In this document: piece by piece, positions 11,656 through 22,274 of the stretch
Numbering within the stretch: position 1 is the stretch's first letter
Layout: the number at the start of each line of letters is the position of its first letter
Assembly (NCBI GenBank): GCA_025603075.1
Contig: MU626350.1
Location: forward strand, 18,950-82,949
DNA from: Neoconidiobolus thromboides FSU 785
Taxonomy: Eukaryota; Entomophthoromycota; Entomophthoromycetes; Entomophthorales; Neoconidiobolaceae
Reading direction: 5' to 3'
Length of the DNA: 64,000 bases
Notes under the pieces: generated by a model
The model's input: the letters and a program-made list of their open reading frames with translations, nothing else
Databases searched by the model: none
What the model was told of the DNA's origin: nothing
Made by a program: the position numbers and the translations under genes

Positions 11656-12831
11656 TCTTACATTATTATAAGCTTTATATTTTATACCTTACTTTTAGAT
11701 CAGTCTATAATTGAGGTTCAATTTTTCTGTTACCTTTATTCATGAAATTTCCAAACTTTGTATAAATATTAAAATAACCACTTTTTTAGCCATTCTTGAA
11801 GCTAGCCGTGCAATTTTATAATTTTAATTTAAATCAACTCGTTTGTCTCCAAATTACATCAGCTTTAGGACTCATGGAACTCAGTTCCATTTAGCCAAAT
11901 TGACTAACTCCAATGACTCAGCCTTATACACTATGATATTCACTTTTCTTGAAGTATTACCCGTCCAATGCTGGATGAATTCACTGCCTTCATAAATACT
12001 GTCTTTTATTTGACTATACTTTATCTCAGTTAGATATCTTCCTACATATGAAGTCAATTCTGAAATAAAATCACAAAAATTTTACTTTGTTTTTAAAAAT
12101 AGAGTCAAGTTAAAAAACCTTATTTACAATTATGTAAAATATTTTAAACTCATTCGTTTTTAGAACTTAAAGCTTAATGCTAAATTAGAACTCCAATTTG
12201 AATTTATTTAAAGTGAATCGGAGATAGGAAATACTAAGTGAAAATAATCATAGTTGTATTATATGTTTAATATAACTACTTGTAATATGTGAGTGGTGCG
12301 ATATTATCCTTTTGTTTTAGAACAATATACTTTGGTAGTTCTCAAAAACAAAGGTTAGCGCCATATTTAAGAAAACAGGAGTCTACCTCTAAAGTTATTC
12401 ATTAGCCACTTTTTCATGATGAGCTTTTAAAGAAAGGGGATTCCGACAATTATTTGGCTCTTTAGATAATTTAATTATTTATCCTTAAAACTTAAAAGCA
12501 TCAAAAATATCTTATACTTATCTAATTTGTAGAAATTAGGGTCATTTATTATAATAAAACACTGCATTGAACTTTAGTAAACACAATATTATAAATATAA
12601 TAATAAAAATTACTTTATAAGTCTTTTCGAGATAAATCATTTTAAATTAGTTAATGAACTTTAAAGTAATTTGAACACTATACAGGACTTTTATGTCAGT
12701 TCTTGCATTAATAAATAGATCATGACGAAAAATATCTATAAGCATTAACCATTTCACTACATTTGGTTCAAATTGATTTATCATCACCATATTATCTATT
12801 CTTTACTAACTAATATAAACTTTAAAAAGTT

Positions 12832-12838
12832 TATAAAG
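12832..12838 (+). promoter_or_regulatory. Possible TATA box of the Thr-rich protein gene
   Basis: TATAAAG lies 71 bp upstream of the ATG at 12909. In such AT-rich DNA chance matches are common, so this is suggestive only. Confidence 0.3.
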
Positions 12839-12908
12839 GATGAGTTTTGAACAAATCCTTGTATCGATCTAGCTACTTAATTCAATTTTTTAATATAAAT
12901 CTAATATA

Positions 12909-14210
12909 ATGAAATTTTTTTATAGCTTAATTGCCTTAATTGCCATTGGAATTTCTCCAACTCCTGCTACATTAGTTCCTACCGTCACTGAGTATCAAAC
13001 TGCTACTACAACTGTATTTCAAAGATGCCAGACCACAGTTACTTCAACTCTTACAAAGCTAACTATATCAACTTCTACTAAGGAAATAACTAAAACTGAG
13101 ACTAAAACTGAAACTACTCCTGTGACAATTACTGTCCCCACTACTGTTACAAATAAAATTACATCTACTGTTACTTCAAAAGAAACTATTCACGATACAG
13201 TCACTGCAACTGAAACTAAGACTGATACAGTCAGTGTAACAAATACTGAAACCGTTCATGATACTATCACTAAGACTCAAACTGATACTGCAACTGTCAC
13301 TACAACTGTAGCTACTCCTGAAGTTACTACTATCACTGTTCCAACCACCATAACCAACACTCAAACTGTTACAGATACTCAAACTAAGACTTTGACTGAT
13401 ACTGTAACCTCAACCAATATAAGTACTAAAACCGATACTGTTACTGATACTCAAACTACCACATTAGTTTCTACCACTGTCGTTCCTACTACATTAATTG
13501 AAACTAAAACTGACACAGTTTCTGTCACTACTACTGTCCCAACCACTTTAACTGAAACTAAGACTGATACAGTTTCTGTCACTACTACTGTCCCAACCAC
13601 TTTAACTGAAACTAAGACTGATACAGTTTCTGTTACTACTACTGTTCCAACCACTTTAACTGAGACTAAGACCGATGTTTCTACCTCAACTGTTACTACC
13701 ACTGTCCCAACTACTTTAACTGATATCAAGACTGAAACTTCTACTATTCATGACACTGTTACTTCAAAAGTAACTGAGACTCAAACTCAAACCAGTACTA
13801 CTTCTGTTCTTGTACCAACCACTACCACTGTAACCAATATTTCAGTATCAACCAGTACTATCAGTGTACCAGTCACCACCACCATAACTAAGGATAATAC
13901 CAAAACTCAAACTGTTACTATTCCAACTACTGTAAGTAAAACTATCACTGTAACAAGTGTCAGCTCATGTACCCCTACTCCAACTTATACTATCCCACCA
14001 GTCACTAAAACTATAACTAAAACTGATACCAAAACCCTTACTCAAACTAAGACTGATACCAAAACTTTGACTCAAACACAAACCAAGACTCAAACTAATA
14101 CCAAAACTGATACCAAAACTTTGACTACTACCATCAGTACTTGCCCTAAACCTACCGCATCAACCAAAACTACTACTTATGCTTATCCAACCTATACCTA
14201 TAAGTACTAA
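12909..14210 (+). CDS. Thr/Val-rich secreted repeat protein (cell-wall or surface type)
   Basis: A single exon of 433 codons. Residues 1-20 (MKFFYSLIALIAIGISPTPA) form a clear signal peptide. The rest is almost entirely Thr, Val, Ser, Lys, Glu and Asp with Pro-Thr-Thr blocks, a composition typical of heavily O-mannosylated fungal wall or extracellular proteins. An 18-residue unit (VPTTLTETKTDTVSVTTT, 54 nt) is repeated about three to four times around 13480-13720 with near-identical DNA, and looser KTDTKTLTQT repeats occupy the C-terminus. The end is YTYPTYTYKY with no hydrophobic GPI-addition tail. Only a few cysteines are present. GC content is higher than in flanking DNA because ACT/ACC codons dominate. 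No enzymatic domain is seen; adhesin or wall filler is an inference. Confidence 0.8.
   Translation: MKFFYSLIALIAIGISPTPATLVPTVTEYQTATTTVFQRCQTTVTSTLTKLTISTSTKEITKTETKTETTPVTITVPTTVTNKITSTVTSKETIHDTVTATETKTDTVSVTNTETVHDTITKTQTDTATVTTTVATPEVTTITVPTTITNTQTVTDTQTKTLTDTVTSTNISTKTDTVTDTQTTTLVSTTVVPTTLIETKTDTVSVTTTVPTTLTETKTDTVSVTTTVPTTLTETKTDTVSVTTTVPTTLTETKTDVSTSTVTTTVPTTLTDIKTETSTIHDTVTSKVTETQTQTSTTSVLVPTTTTVTNISVSTSTISVPVTTTITKDNTKTQTVTIPTTVSKTITVTSVSSCTPTPTYTIPPVTKTITKTDTKTLTQTKTDTKTLTQTQTKTQTNTKTDTKTLTTTISTCPKPTASTKTTTYAYPTYTYKY
13480..13720 (+). repeat. 54-bp tandem coding repeat in the Thr-rich gene
   Basis: Units of 54 nt, each coding VPTTLTETKTDTVSVTTT, start near 13486, 13540, 13594 and 13648. 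Two are nearly identical at the DNA level and the outer ones are diverged. Confidence 0.75.
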
Positions 14211-15410
14211 TTGATTACTCAATAAAAGCGTGATGTGTATAATGTATATTTTTTATGTCAAATAGTGAATTATACATAATAGTTTATCAGAAATAAATGA
14301 TAATAGTTTACATTTAATATTTCAAAGTTTTATATTTTTAAGTAAAAACTATACATATATTTGAAATTGATCGTAAAAGCTTCTTCAAATTTTGTGATAA
14401 CATGGCAACCATATCCTATTAATATGGTATTCACGTAATGTTAGATTTTATAATACATTCTAAGTTTAAACATCGACTTTTTTATGACAACTTTACTCTA
14501 AAATTAATAATTAATTTCAAATATTATTTGATACCATTTATATTAAAATGTCAAATAATAATAAAGATACTGATTGAGAATGATAAAGTAGCTAAATTCA
14601 TCAGTTTACTTTAATTTATTCGCGTTGCGATATGTGTAATACTAGAACACTTAAATATAAAGAAAAAGAACTAATTAAAATTAATTTAACTTTCTCTTAG
14701 TTAATGTATGAGAAGTCAAAAAACAAAAAAACATAAGGAGCTATTTATCATTCTAAAGCTTGAGAAGAGGTAAAAATATCATTAAAAGTTAATTTCCATG
14801 CTTATATAAATATAAAATAGTGAACATACAGCTTAATTAAATTTAAATAATCATTACTAAATTTAGAAATTATTATTTCAATTTGAACAAATTTAACTAA
14901 AAAAGGATTTTTTAAAAACTACATTTAAGCAAAATATATTTAATTGAAAAAAAGTACTTTTGTGTGAGGACTATTAATTTTTTCTAAATATATTGTGGTG
15001 AAAAATTATTTAAGATATATATAAAGTAATGTGAAGGAACAATTGGATGACATATTTCAATAAAACAGTAGTTCAATTTGGTCTAATTTTCTATTAAGTT
15101 TTGTCGCCAAATCCATAAAAAGATCTTTGTAAAATCAACTAGATTCGTGTCAAGAGCTTGGAATTGATATAATAATTTAGTATTACAGGGAGGGCTTTCA
15201 TAAATGACGATTTTTTTTTTATTAGTTTATAGCTTAAATAAGGATTTAAATTTTTGTTTTATTTTATTATTAAATGTCAAAGTTTTAGGTTTAGAGCTTG
15301 GATTTTAATTCTTAAAATAATTATTATTTTAAAATTGAAATAGCTTGAATATTTATTTTTAAAACTTACACATAGTTGAGCGATTAAAACTTTTATTAGG
15401 GTCAAAGGAC
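14211..15410. other. Intergenic, AT-rich, nothing recognised
   Basis: About 1.2 kb between convergent genes (Thr-rich protein and GGPP synthase). No open frame of note, no inverted-repeat element and no RNA gene recognised. Confidence 0.5.
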
Positions 15411-16310
15411 TTAGATTACACCACTTTCTAACTTTGTAATTAGGTCTAAAAATAATGGATTGCTGCCCAAATTTTCAATCATGGCTCTTATTTCTTTCAG
15501 AAGCTGAAGTAGATAATCTCTAGTATATCCAAAAGAATTAGTTTCCTCCATTAATTTCAAGGCATACTTCTTTAAGTCGATATTCTCACTACGCTGCTTC
15601 AATATGTTCTCTAACTGATGAATATTATTAGATGTCCTCAAAGAGTGGATAATTGGAAAAGAGTATTTGCCCTCACTTAAATCCTCACAAAATCCTTTAG
15701 CAGAATGATACTCATCTGTTTTCAAATTGATGTAATCATCTCTAATTTGATAAAGTTTTCCTAACAAATTAACTAATGGTACGTAGTCTTCCTTAGAATC
15801 CGAAACTTCCTGCATCATTTTAACTCCTAATCTTAATAAACCACCAGTTTTATTATTCACTATATCTAAATATTCCTCCTGGGTTGGACATATGCTTCTA
15901 TCCCTACAATGTAATTCCATACCTTGCCCTTTATGCAAATTAATTAATTCTAGTGAATAGATTTCAATTAGTTTTGGATTATCTAATTCACATATTTTTC
16001 GTAATGCTAAAAAGTAAATATAGTTAGCACAATTAATTGTTATTGGTACTCCATAGATACGATGGGCTACTGGGATTCCTCTTCTTAGTTCTGAATTATC
16101 TTGCACATCGTCAATAAGCAATGAAGCACTGTGTAACATTTCCAACACTTCGCCTATCGTCTTTAAATATTTATCATCAATTTTAAGCCATAGTTGAAAG
16201 GCTCCCAATAATTTTGTACAAAAAGATTTTCCCGGGTTACTGGATAAATAATTGTAAGGTTCTAACAACAACTCATTTTCATTAACTTTACTAAAATTCA
16301 TTTTTATCAT
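15411..16310 (-). CDS. BTS1: Geranylgeranyl diphosphate synthase (type III, BTS1-like)
   Basis: An intronless frame of 299 residues, the same length as animal and fungal type III GGPP synthases (about 300). It condenses FPP with IPP to make C20 GGPP for protein prenylation and other isoprenoids. The first Asp-rich motif is LLIDDVQDNSELRRG (DDxxD); the second region is IRDDYINLKTDEYHSAKGF, followed by CEDLSEGKYSFPIIHSL. HSASLLIDD just before the first motif is typical of the GGPP rather than FPP synthase group. Two Met codons are close together (16310 and 16301) and either could start. No introns, unlike most conserved genes here. It ends 258 bp from the helicase gene, same strand. Confidence 0.9.
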   Translation of the reverse strand: MIKMNFSKVNENELLLEPYNYLSSNPGKSFCTKLLGAFQLWLKIDDKYLKTIGEVLEMLHSASLLIDDVQDNSELRRGIPVAHRIYGVPITINCANYIYFLALRKICELDNPKLIEIYSLELINLHKGQGMELHCRDRSICPTQEEYLDIVNNKTGGLLRLGVKMMQEVSDSKEDYVPLVNLLGKLYQIRDDYINLKTDEYHSAKGFCEDLSEGKYSFPIIHSLRTSNNIHQLENILKQRSENIDLKKYALKLMEETNSFGYTRDYLLQLLKEIRAMIENLGSNPLFLDLITKLESGVI

Positions 16311-16559
16311 ACAGATTTAAAAAAAGTAATATTTAAATTATAGCTCAAGAATTTTATAATGCTGAATTTGATATTGTTTTTCAAACATACGTAAGCAAAG
16401 ATTTTAAACTGTGATTTGTGCAATTTCAATTTAACAGATAGTCTTCAATATTACTCACATATTAAATGAGATATAAAATTCAAACGTTTAAAAACTATAA
16501 ACTGAAATCAGAAACAAACAATTAGAAACTATACTATGATTAAATAACAATTATATCAA

Positions 16560-18714
16560 TTAAGAATCTGAAGCTTTTTTAAACCTTGAAAAGGAAGTGG
16601 AACCAGAAGAAGATTGTTGGTTAAAGCCAACTCCGAACTGTTCTCTAGGTCTTGGCTTGAAATTTTTGTTGTTATTGAAACTAATTTTCCCTTTCTAAAG
16701 AATACATTAGAACTATGGTTAATATTAAAAATGTAATTACCCTTTTAGCAATTGCGAATAATGAGCTGGGTACATTAATGCTTTGTTTTTTGAATGAAGT
16801 AACAAATTGATGAGCCATGAATTGGTCATGATTCTCACTTTTTACAAGCATTGTCAAAGCATATCCTTTGCTTCCAGCTCTACCAGTACGCCCAATTCTA
16901 TGTATATGAGAGTCTAAGTCTTTGGCAACATCGTAGTTGACTACCACCTGCACTATTGGCACATCTAGCCCACGTGCTGCTACATCAGTAGCAATCAGTA
17001 TTTTAACGCTCCCATTTTTAAATTTGCTCAGTACTTCATCCCTTTCATTTTGCATCAAATCACCATGAATTGAAGCGCCTAACTCAATTAATATGATACT
17101 ATAAATATTTAATATTATTTACATAAATAACCCATTTGAACTAAAGAGGCTTGTAATTGCTGTGTAGCCATAATTGTAGATACAAAAATAAGGACGCCAT
17201 ATTTATTAACTAACCAATTAGGTAAATACTTTAATAAAGTAGACCACTTTAGATGAGGCTCATCGAGTACTTCAAATTCTTGAATAATATCTGGATGAAG
17301 CTAAATGGTAATTAAAAATAAATAATTTTAGAAAATCTTATCAATAACATTACCATTCCAACCCCACCAATCGTAACTTTAATAGGGTCATTTAATAGCC
17401 TTCTTGATAACTTTTCAATACTTTTTGGTAAAGTTGCTGAAAACATCAGTGTTTGTTTATCTGGACGAATGTTGTTCGCTATAGAAACTACTTGAGGCTC
17501 GAAGCCCAAATCCAACATACGGTCTGCTTCATCTAATACTAAAAACGAGGTCCTGTATAAACTAAATGCTTTCATTTTAATCAAATCAATCACTCTCCCT
17601 GGTGTTCCAACTAAAATATCAGCACCACTTCTTAACTCTCTAAACTGTTGTTGTTTAGAAATACCTCCACACCCAATACATACATTAAAATGATAGCTTT
17701 TACTGTATTTTTTTGCCTCATTTCCTATTTGGATTGCCAATTCATGCGTAGGTGCTAATACAATACCAATAGGCCCTTCTCTATCTTTTTTTTTACTTTG
17801 TTTCAATACGTGATTAATAAGCGGCCAAAGGTAGGCTGCTGTTTTCCCACTACCAGTTTGAGCGATAGCTATCATGTCTCTCCCTTTTAAGCCAATGGGG
17901 ACGGCTTGCATTTGTATTGGAGTCGGGCTTTCATATTGTGATCTAGCAACTCTATCAATTAACTTATCTTCAAATTGGAAGTGGCCAAACACTAAGCACG
18001 GCTTTGAGATATCTCTTCCTTCAACTTTAATATTGTATAGTTCCCTTATTTCTTTGACTTTGTCAATAGCCAAGTTAGAAATGTCAGGGTGCTCTTTATA
18101 AATATCTTTAACTATTTTTAAATATTCTATTTCTTCATGATTTATCGGTTTCAGTGGCTCGATATCTTTTTTGTTTTTAACGACTATTTCATCATTCGAG
18201 TCATATTCTACATCCCCTTGTTCATCAACAGCTCTTGCCATTGCATAAACTTCCTCATCAGAATCCATTTCTTTGTTGGTTTTTATCGCTGGAATTAGAT
18301 TGATATTCTTTTTTCGGTGCTTCAAAAAGGATTCCATTACATCCTCTTGCTCTTCTCCCATTCCCAATGATCTTGGTCCTCGACTTGGTTCACTTGCTTG
18401 CTTTTTAGTTTCACTTTCTATTTCCAACATAAATGCTTCCAATGGATCTTCTTCTTCATTCTTTTCTACTTTTTTTTCTTTTTCATCATTATCTTGAGCA
18501 TCCTCTGGTTTTTTATTTACAATATGGTCATCTAAGAAAAGAGTTAAAGAAATTCTCTTATTTATTAAAACTTACTTTGAGCTAATACTTCATTGTCTGA
18601 TCCTAATAATTTAATAGGCGATTTAAGCATCTTTTCATCATTATCTTCTTCCAAATTTATTTTTGTTGCGTGAGCGGTATTAAATTTAAATTTCTTTTTT
18701 TTAAAGCCTTCCAT
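16560..18714 (-). CDS. DDX42: DEAD-box RNA helicase, DDX42-like
   Basis: Five exons: 18714-18576, 18531-17354, 17300-17123, 17078-16741 and 16694-16560, giving 655 residues. DDX42 binds SF3B1 and acts in U2 snRNP assembly in the nucleus. Helicase motifs in order: Q motif (YESPTPIQMQAVP), motif I AQTGSGKT, Ia variant PTHEL, TPGR, DEAD, SAT, then TDVAARGLD and HRIGRTGRAG. The subfamily call rests on the N-terminus: an acidic DPLEAFM block, EYDSN, and PLKPINHEEIEYLKIVKDIY match DDX42 upstream of the helicase core. The C-terminus is a short basic tail rich in Phe, Gly and Ser, much shorter than in human DDX42. PRP5/DDX46 is the main alternative. Confidence 0.85.
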
Positions 18715-18926
18715 GATATAATAAAACAGTTATTCAATTTAGAAGGATTAGTTCAAGTAGCTGATTCAAATCTTAAGTATAGCTTAAAAATAAATATTTC
18801 AACTCAACATACTATTTTGATTTTTAGGATTACAGACTAAAATTCACACTTTTTACACCAATAATATTTCTAGCTTATAATTTAAGCAAAGCACATGAAA
18901 AACTTGTAAGGTAACCAAAGATAACT

Positions 18927-19036
18927 TTGGGGATGTTGTTTTTGGTTTCATCACTTTTACCACTTTTACCACTTTTTAAGCGCTATTTGAGCAAAGATTA
19001 TTAGTAAAGCTCTTAAATGAAAAAACACATCCCCAT
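18927..19036 (-). mobile_element. MITE-like element, copy 3
   Basis: Reverse orientation, left end TTTGGGGATGTTG, right end ACACATCCCCATT, centre AAGCGCTATTTGAG. An internal ACCACTTTT unit is repeated, making this copy slightly longer. Confidence 0.85.
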
Positions 19037-19756
19037 TCGTATCATATTTGTTTTTTTTGGAATAATATGCATCTAGTTAAAAGATAAATTTTATACATAA
19101 ATCAAATATAGACTATGACTGAGTTTTTAATCTTTTATTATAACTCTAAAATTTTATGAGGTTGTTTAAGTTTGTAAATATTCTCTTTAGAAATATAAAC
19201 TCTATTGATATAAAGTATTTATAACCCTAGGCAAAATATTTGCAATTATAAATAAGGGGTTTTAGCTCTGCATATTTTGTTCATATTTTTGAACAGAGTA
19301 CTAAAATAACTCTGAATAACTCTGAATAACCTAATAAACGAGCATGTCAATTTTAAAAAAATAGATGTTAACTATAGCCGATATTCTATAAGTAACTACT
19401 AAAATACACCCTTTTCATAATATGTTTTGAAAATAGCGCTAGCAGAGATTGTCAAATATGTATTTAAATTTAAAATATTTCTTTTAAAAGTAACTCATAA
19501 AACATACAATAAATTATATAAATTTTCTTAAAGCTTATGTCAATTTAAAATTCATTCTTTTACTTATTTAGGGGGGAAATATAATTAAACTCAATAAGAA
19601 TAGCTATGGTTCATGTAGATTCTCCCCTTTTGGATTACTCCGTAGCATGTGATTAGGCTTGTATCTAAAGGTTGTTAACCCATTGTGATACATAATAGAT
19701 CCAAAAATGTAGACAGAATAACTTGTAATTAAGAAATAAGCCAGTTTCTACAAACG

Positions 19757-19765
19757 TATATAAAG
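19757..19765 (+). promoter_or_regulatory. Probable TATA box of the S41 protease gene
   Basis: TATATAAAG followed by the GC-richer CGAGG, 32 bp before the ATG at 19797. The spacing implies a very short 5' UTR if used. Confidence 0.4.
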
Positions 19766-19796
19766 CGAGGACATAGTAAACACTTTACTGGCCAAA

Positions 19797-21740
19797 ATGA
19801 TCATCAAGCCATTGTTTCATTTGTTTTTATCATTCACCTTGGTTAACTCTATCGAAATTGAAGTACCTGATCCTTGTGCAGTAATTTCAAAAAAACCGAC
19901 AGTAAGCTATAAAGATGCAATATCCTGTTTAAATAAAATCGAATTGGCACCAGAAATAAAAAACTCGGTGTATGATAGTATTGATAAATCGCTTCCATTT
20001 TATGCTTTCATTGATTCGGCAAAACGTTCCCCAGAGCCCAATATGCCTAGTTATATCAACATTAGAGCAGAGTTAGCTACGGTGGTATCAAAGTCATATA
20101 AATCCGAAAATGAGTTCCATAATTCGATTACAAAATTTTTTAAGTCTCTTTATGATGGCCATCTTAGATACAAGTCGAAATGCGCTACCTTGTTTGAGTT
20201 TAAGCAGCCTTTCCCAGTATTCACAGAAGAAAACCAATGGGGAGATGTAAAAGTCAAAGTGCTTGAAAATCTTAATTACCCAAACGAGCTCATTCAAGCA
20301 TGGAACTCAGCAGGGGTAGACGTAACTAAATATGCTGGAAAAGAAATCTTAGCTATTAATGGATTTCAACCTTTAGAATACTTACAACAATATACTAGAG
20401 AATACGTTGGAATTTCTAGAGATCTTAACTCACGTATTAATTTTTCTACAGCCAGAGTTATACAAAAAGGCGGGAAATGGGGCATATACCATGGGGCATT
20501 TGCTTCAACAGATATTCCTCCAAAAAACGAAACTATAAATTTTACCTTTAGAATTGACAATCAAGAGAAAAGGGTTGTTGTTCCTTATATCGCTTTAGTA
20601 CCACAACAATACAATCTTTCTATGGATTTTATGAAAAATTTTTGCTATCGCCAACCATTACTCAATGAGTATCAGGTTGGGGACATCAAATTAGGCTATA
20701 GTGAAATATCTGATGCTAAAGAAGTAAAAATTGACCAAGCTCTGAATTTCGAAATAGTTGGTGCTAAGGAAGTAAATAGCAACCAAGTCCTGAATCTCGG
20801 AATGGTAAAAGAAGTCAATTCTATTTTTTCGCCACTTTTTGATGGAATTTACTTAAAATCATACTTAATTAATGATAAAGTAGGAGTTATTACTATACCT
20901 GATTTTGGCCCTGAAAATGAAAACCTTTGGAATGATGAAATCCGTAGTGTATTTCAAAGCTTAAAAGATAAAAAGGCTAGTAGACTAATTTTAGAGTTAA
21001 GTAACAATGGTGGTGGAAAGATATGCCTTGGGTATAATATCTTAGAGTATTTATTCCCTAATGCAGAGATCAAAAAATTTGCTACCGATATGCACTATAA
21101 TCCACTTATTGCTGATGTAGCTAAGTATTTTAGATATCCAAATTATAATTTTAAGGATAATAGTACTCAAATAGATGGATCTCCAATAAATAATGCAGAT
21201 TTTTTTAAAGAAACTAAGACTTATACTCGTGGATTAAATACAAGTAGCAAATACACAAATTTATTCCTTGACAATTGCTTTGAAAATCCATTGCTATCTT
21301 TACTTAATAACAATACTCAACCCTTTAAAACAGAAGACATAATAGTGCTATCGAATTCAGTGTGCTACTCGACTTGCTGCCTTTTAGCTTATGGATTACA
21401 AGAAATACATGGCGTAAAAAGTTACTCTATTGGAGGACTTAAAAATCAGCAAGCCACTGTATCTTCAATGGCTGGTGGAATGGTTGCTCCGTTTGAGTTG
21501 ATAGAATATGGTCTTAAACCATCAAACTTATCAAATCATCCAGATGTTCCAAAGCCTTTTAAAACCAACTCTGAGTTTTCCTTTCCTATTCGTGAAGCTT
21601 ATTCTACAAAATTTAATGAGCTTCGTCCTTTAGAATTTACTTGGATTCCTACAAGTAAGCGCTTTCCATATAATCCTAATACTACTTTTAACCCTTTCAA
21701 AGTCTGGGAGCAAGTTTCTCTAGACGCTTTTGGTATTTAA
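19797..21740 (+). CDS. Secreted serine protease of family S41 (CPAF-like fungal group)
   Basis: An intronless frame of 647 residues starting with a signal peptide (MIIKPLFHLFLSFTLVNS). Fungal extracellular S41 proteases are tail-specific-protease relatives with a PDZ-like N-terminal half and a C-terminal catalytic domain. The catalytic half shows SRLILELSNNGGGKICLGYN, where the NNGGG loop is the family signature. The nucleophile region is VLSNSVCYSTCCLLAYGLQE, with Ser in CYSTC in place of the usual C-x-STC. GLKNQQATVSSMAGG follows, also typical. Around residues 302-345 an in-frame tandem duplication (AKEV...LN units) inserts extra sequence between the two halves. The substrate is unknown; a role in degrading external protein is inferred from the signal peptide. 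Confidence 0.8.
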   Translation: MIIKPLFHLFLSFTLVNSIEIEVPDPCAVISKKPTVSYKDAISCLNKIELAPEIKNSVYDSIDKSLPFYAFIDSAKRSPEPNMPSYINIRAELATVVSKSYKSENEFHNSITKFFKSLYDGHLRYKSKCATLFEFKQPFPVFTEENQWGDVKVKVLENLNYPNELIQAWNSAGVDVTKYAGKEILAINGFQPLEYLQQYTREYVGISRDLNSRINFSTARVIQKGGKWGIYHGAFASTDIPPKNETINFTFRIDNQEKRVVVPYIALVPQQYNLSMDFMKNFCYRQPLLNEYQVGDIKLGYSEISDAKEVKIDQALNFEIVGAKEVNSNQVLNLGMVKEVNSIFSPLFDGIYLKSYLINDKVGVITIPDFGPENENLWNDEIRSVFQSLKDKKASRLILELSNNGGGKICLGYNILEYLFPNAEIKKFATDMHYNPLIADVAKYFRYPNYNFKDNSTQIDGSPINNADFFKETKTYTRGLNTSSKYTNLFLDNCFENPLLSLLNNNTQPFKTEDIIVLSNSVCYSTCCLLAYGLQEIHGVKSYSIGGLKNQQATVSSMAGGMVAPFELIEYGLKPSNLSNHPDVPKPFKTNSEFSFPIREAYSTKFNELRPLEFTWIPTSKRFPYNPNTTFNPFKVWEQVSLDAFGI

Positions 21741-22274
21741 ATTCACTCATGAACAAACCTATTAAATATATAAAAAAGCAATGTTTGTAGTGTAGTTTAT
21801 TTACTATTTTTTATCACTTTAAATTCGGAATCTACATAAATTAGTTGAAATGTCAAGATAATTTTTTAGTTAATTGATATGATAGTTGGAAAATAATTTA
21901 GCCTGTTAAAGATGCTGAAATATGCTCGTTTTTTATTATCATTAAAATAAAATAGTCAATATAACTTTTACTAAATCTGGTTGATTTAGGTTGCTTAAGA
22001 GTGTTTTTCATTAATTTTTGTATTTCTAATTTAAAAATTAAACAAATTATTAGTTAAATTAGTAACAAAAAAAATCTACAGAGTACATTTATAAAAGTTT
22101 AAGCTAAAAACTTTAGTAGATTATTTAATTCAAAATAAGCTTTTAGGATAGGGATACTATCAACCAATTCAAGGGTGCTATTTAATTTAAAAGCAAGTTT
22201 GACTTGTTTAATTTGCAAATTTTAAAATGGATTTTGCATTTCGGAAACTCAAATCATAAACTAAATATTCCATT
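21741..22274. other. Intergenic, AT-rich, nothing recognised
   Basis: About 530 bp between two plus-strand genes; no element copy and no notable open frame. Confidence 0.5.

Larger units (their letters stand above)
10411..12908. other. Gene-poor stretch with two short elements and decayed coding-like fragments
   Basis: About 2.5 kb, AT-rich. It holds two copies of the short inverted-repeat element (11117 and 11552) and two fragments that read like protein but lack starts. One is on the minus strand at about 12060-11881 (frame SYVGRYLTEIKYSQIKDSIY onward, preceded by a TTTCAG acceptor-like site, ending in TGA). The other is on the plus strand at about 12328-12465 (FGSSQKQRLAPYLRKQ, one internal TAG, then FHDELLKKGDSDNYLAL). 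I cannot assign either. Confidence 0.4.
18715..19796. other. Divergent intergenic region with one MITE-like element
   Basis: Lies between the starts of the helicase and the S41 protease. It holds element copy 3 (18927-19036) and a TATA-like site next to the protease start. Also seen is a short CTCTGAATAA direct repeat near 19310-19330. Nothing else recognised. Confidence 0.5.

Noticed and set aside
13176..13729. Two minus-strand ORFs inside the Thr-rich gene
   Set aside because: They arise because repeated ACT/GTT codons rarely form stops on the reverse strand; the plus strand has the signal peptide and full-length frame.
17874..18497. Plus-strand ORFs antisense to the helicase
   Set aside because: Shadows of a strongly conserved DEAD-box gene; no domain and no start context.
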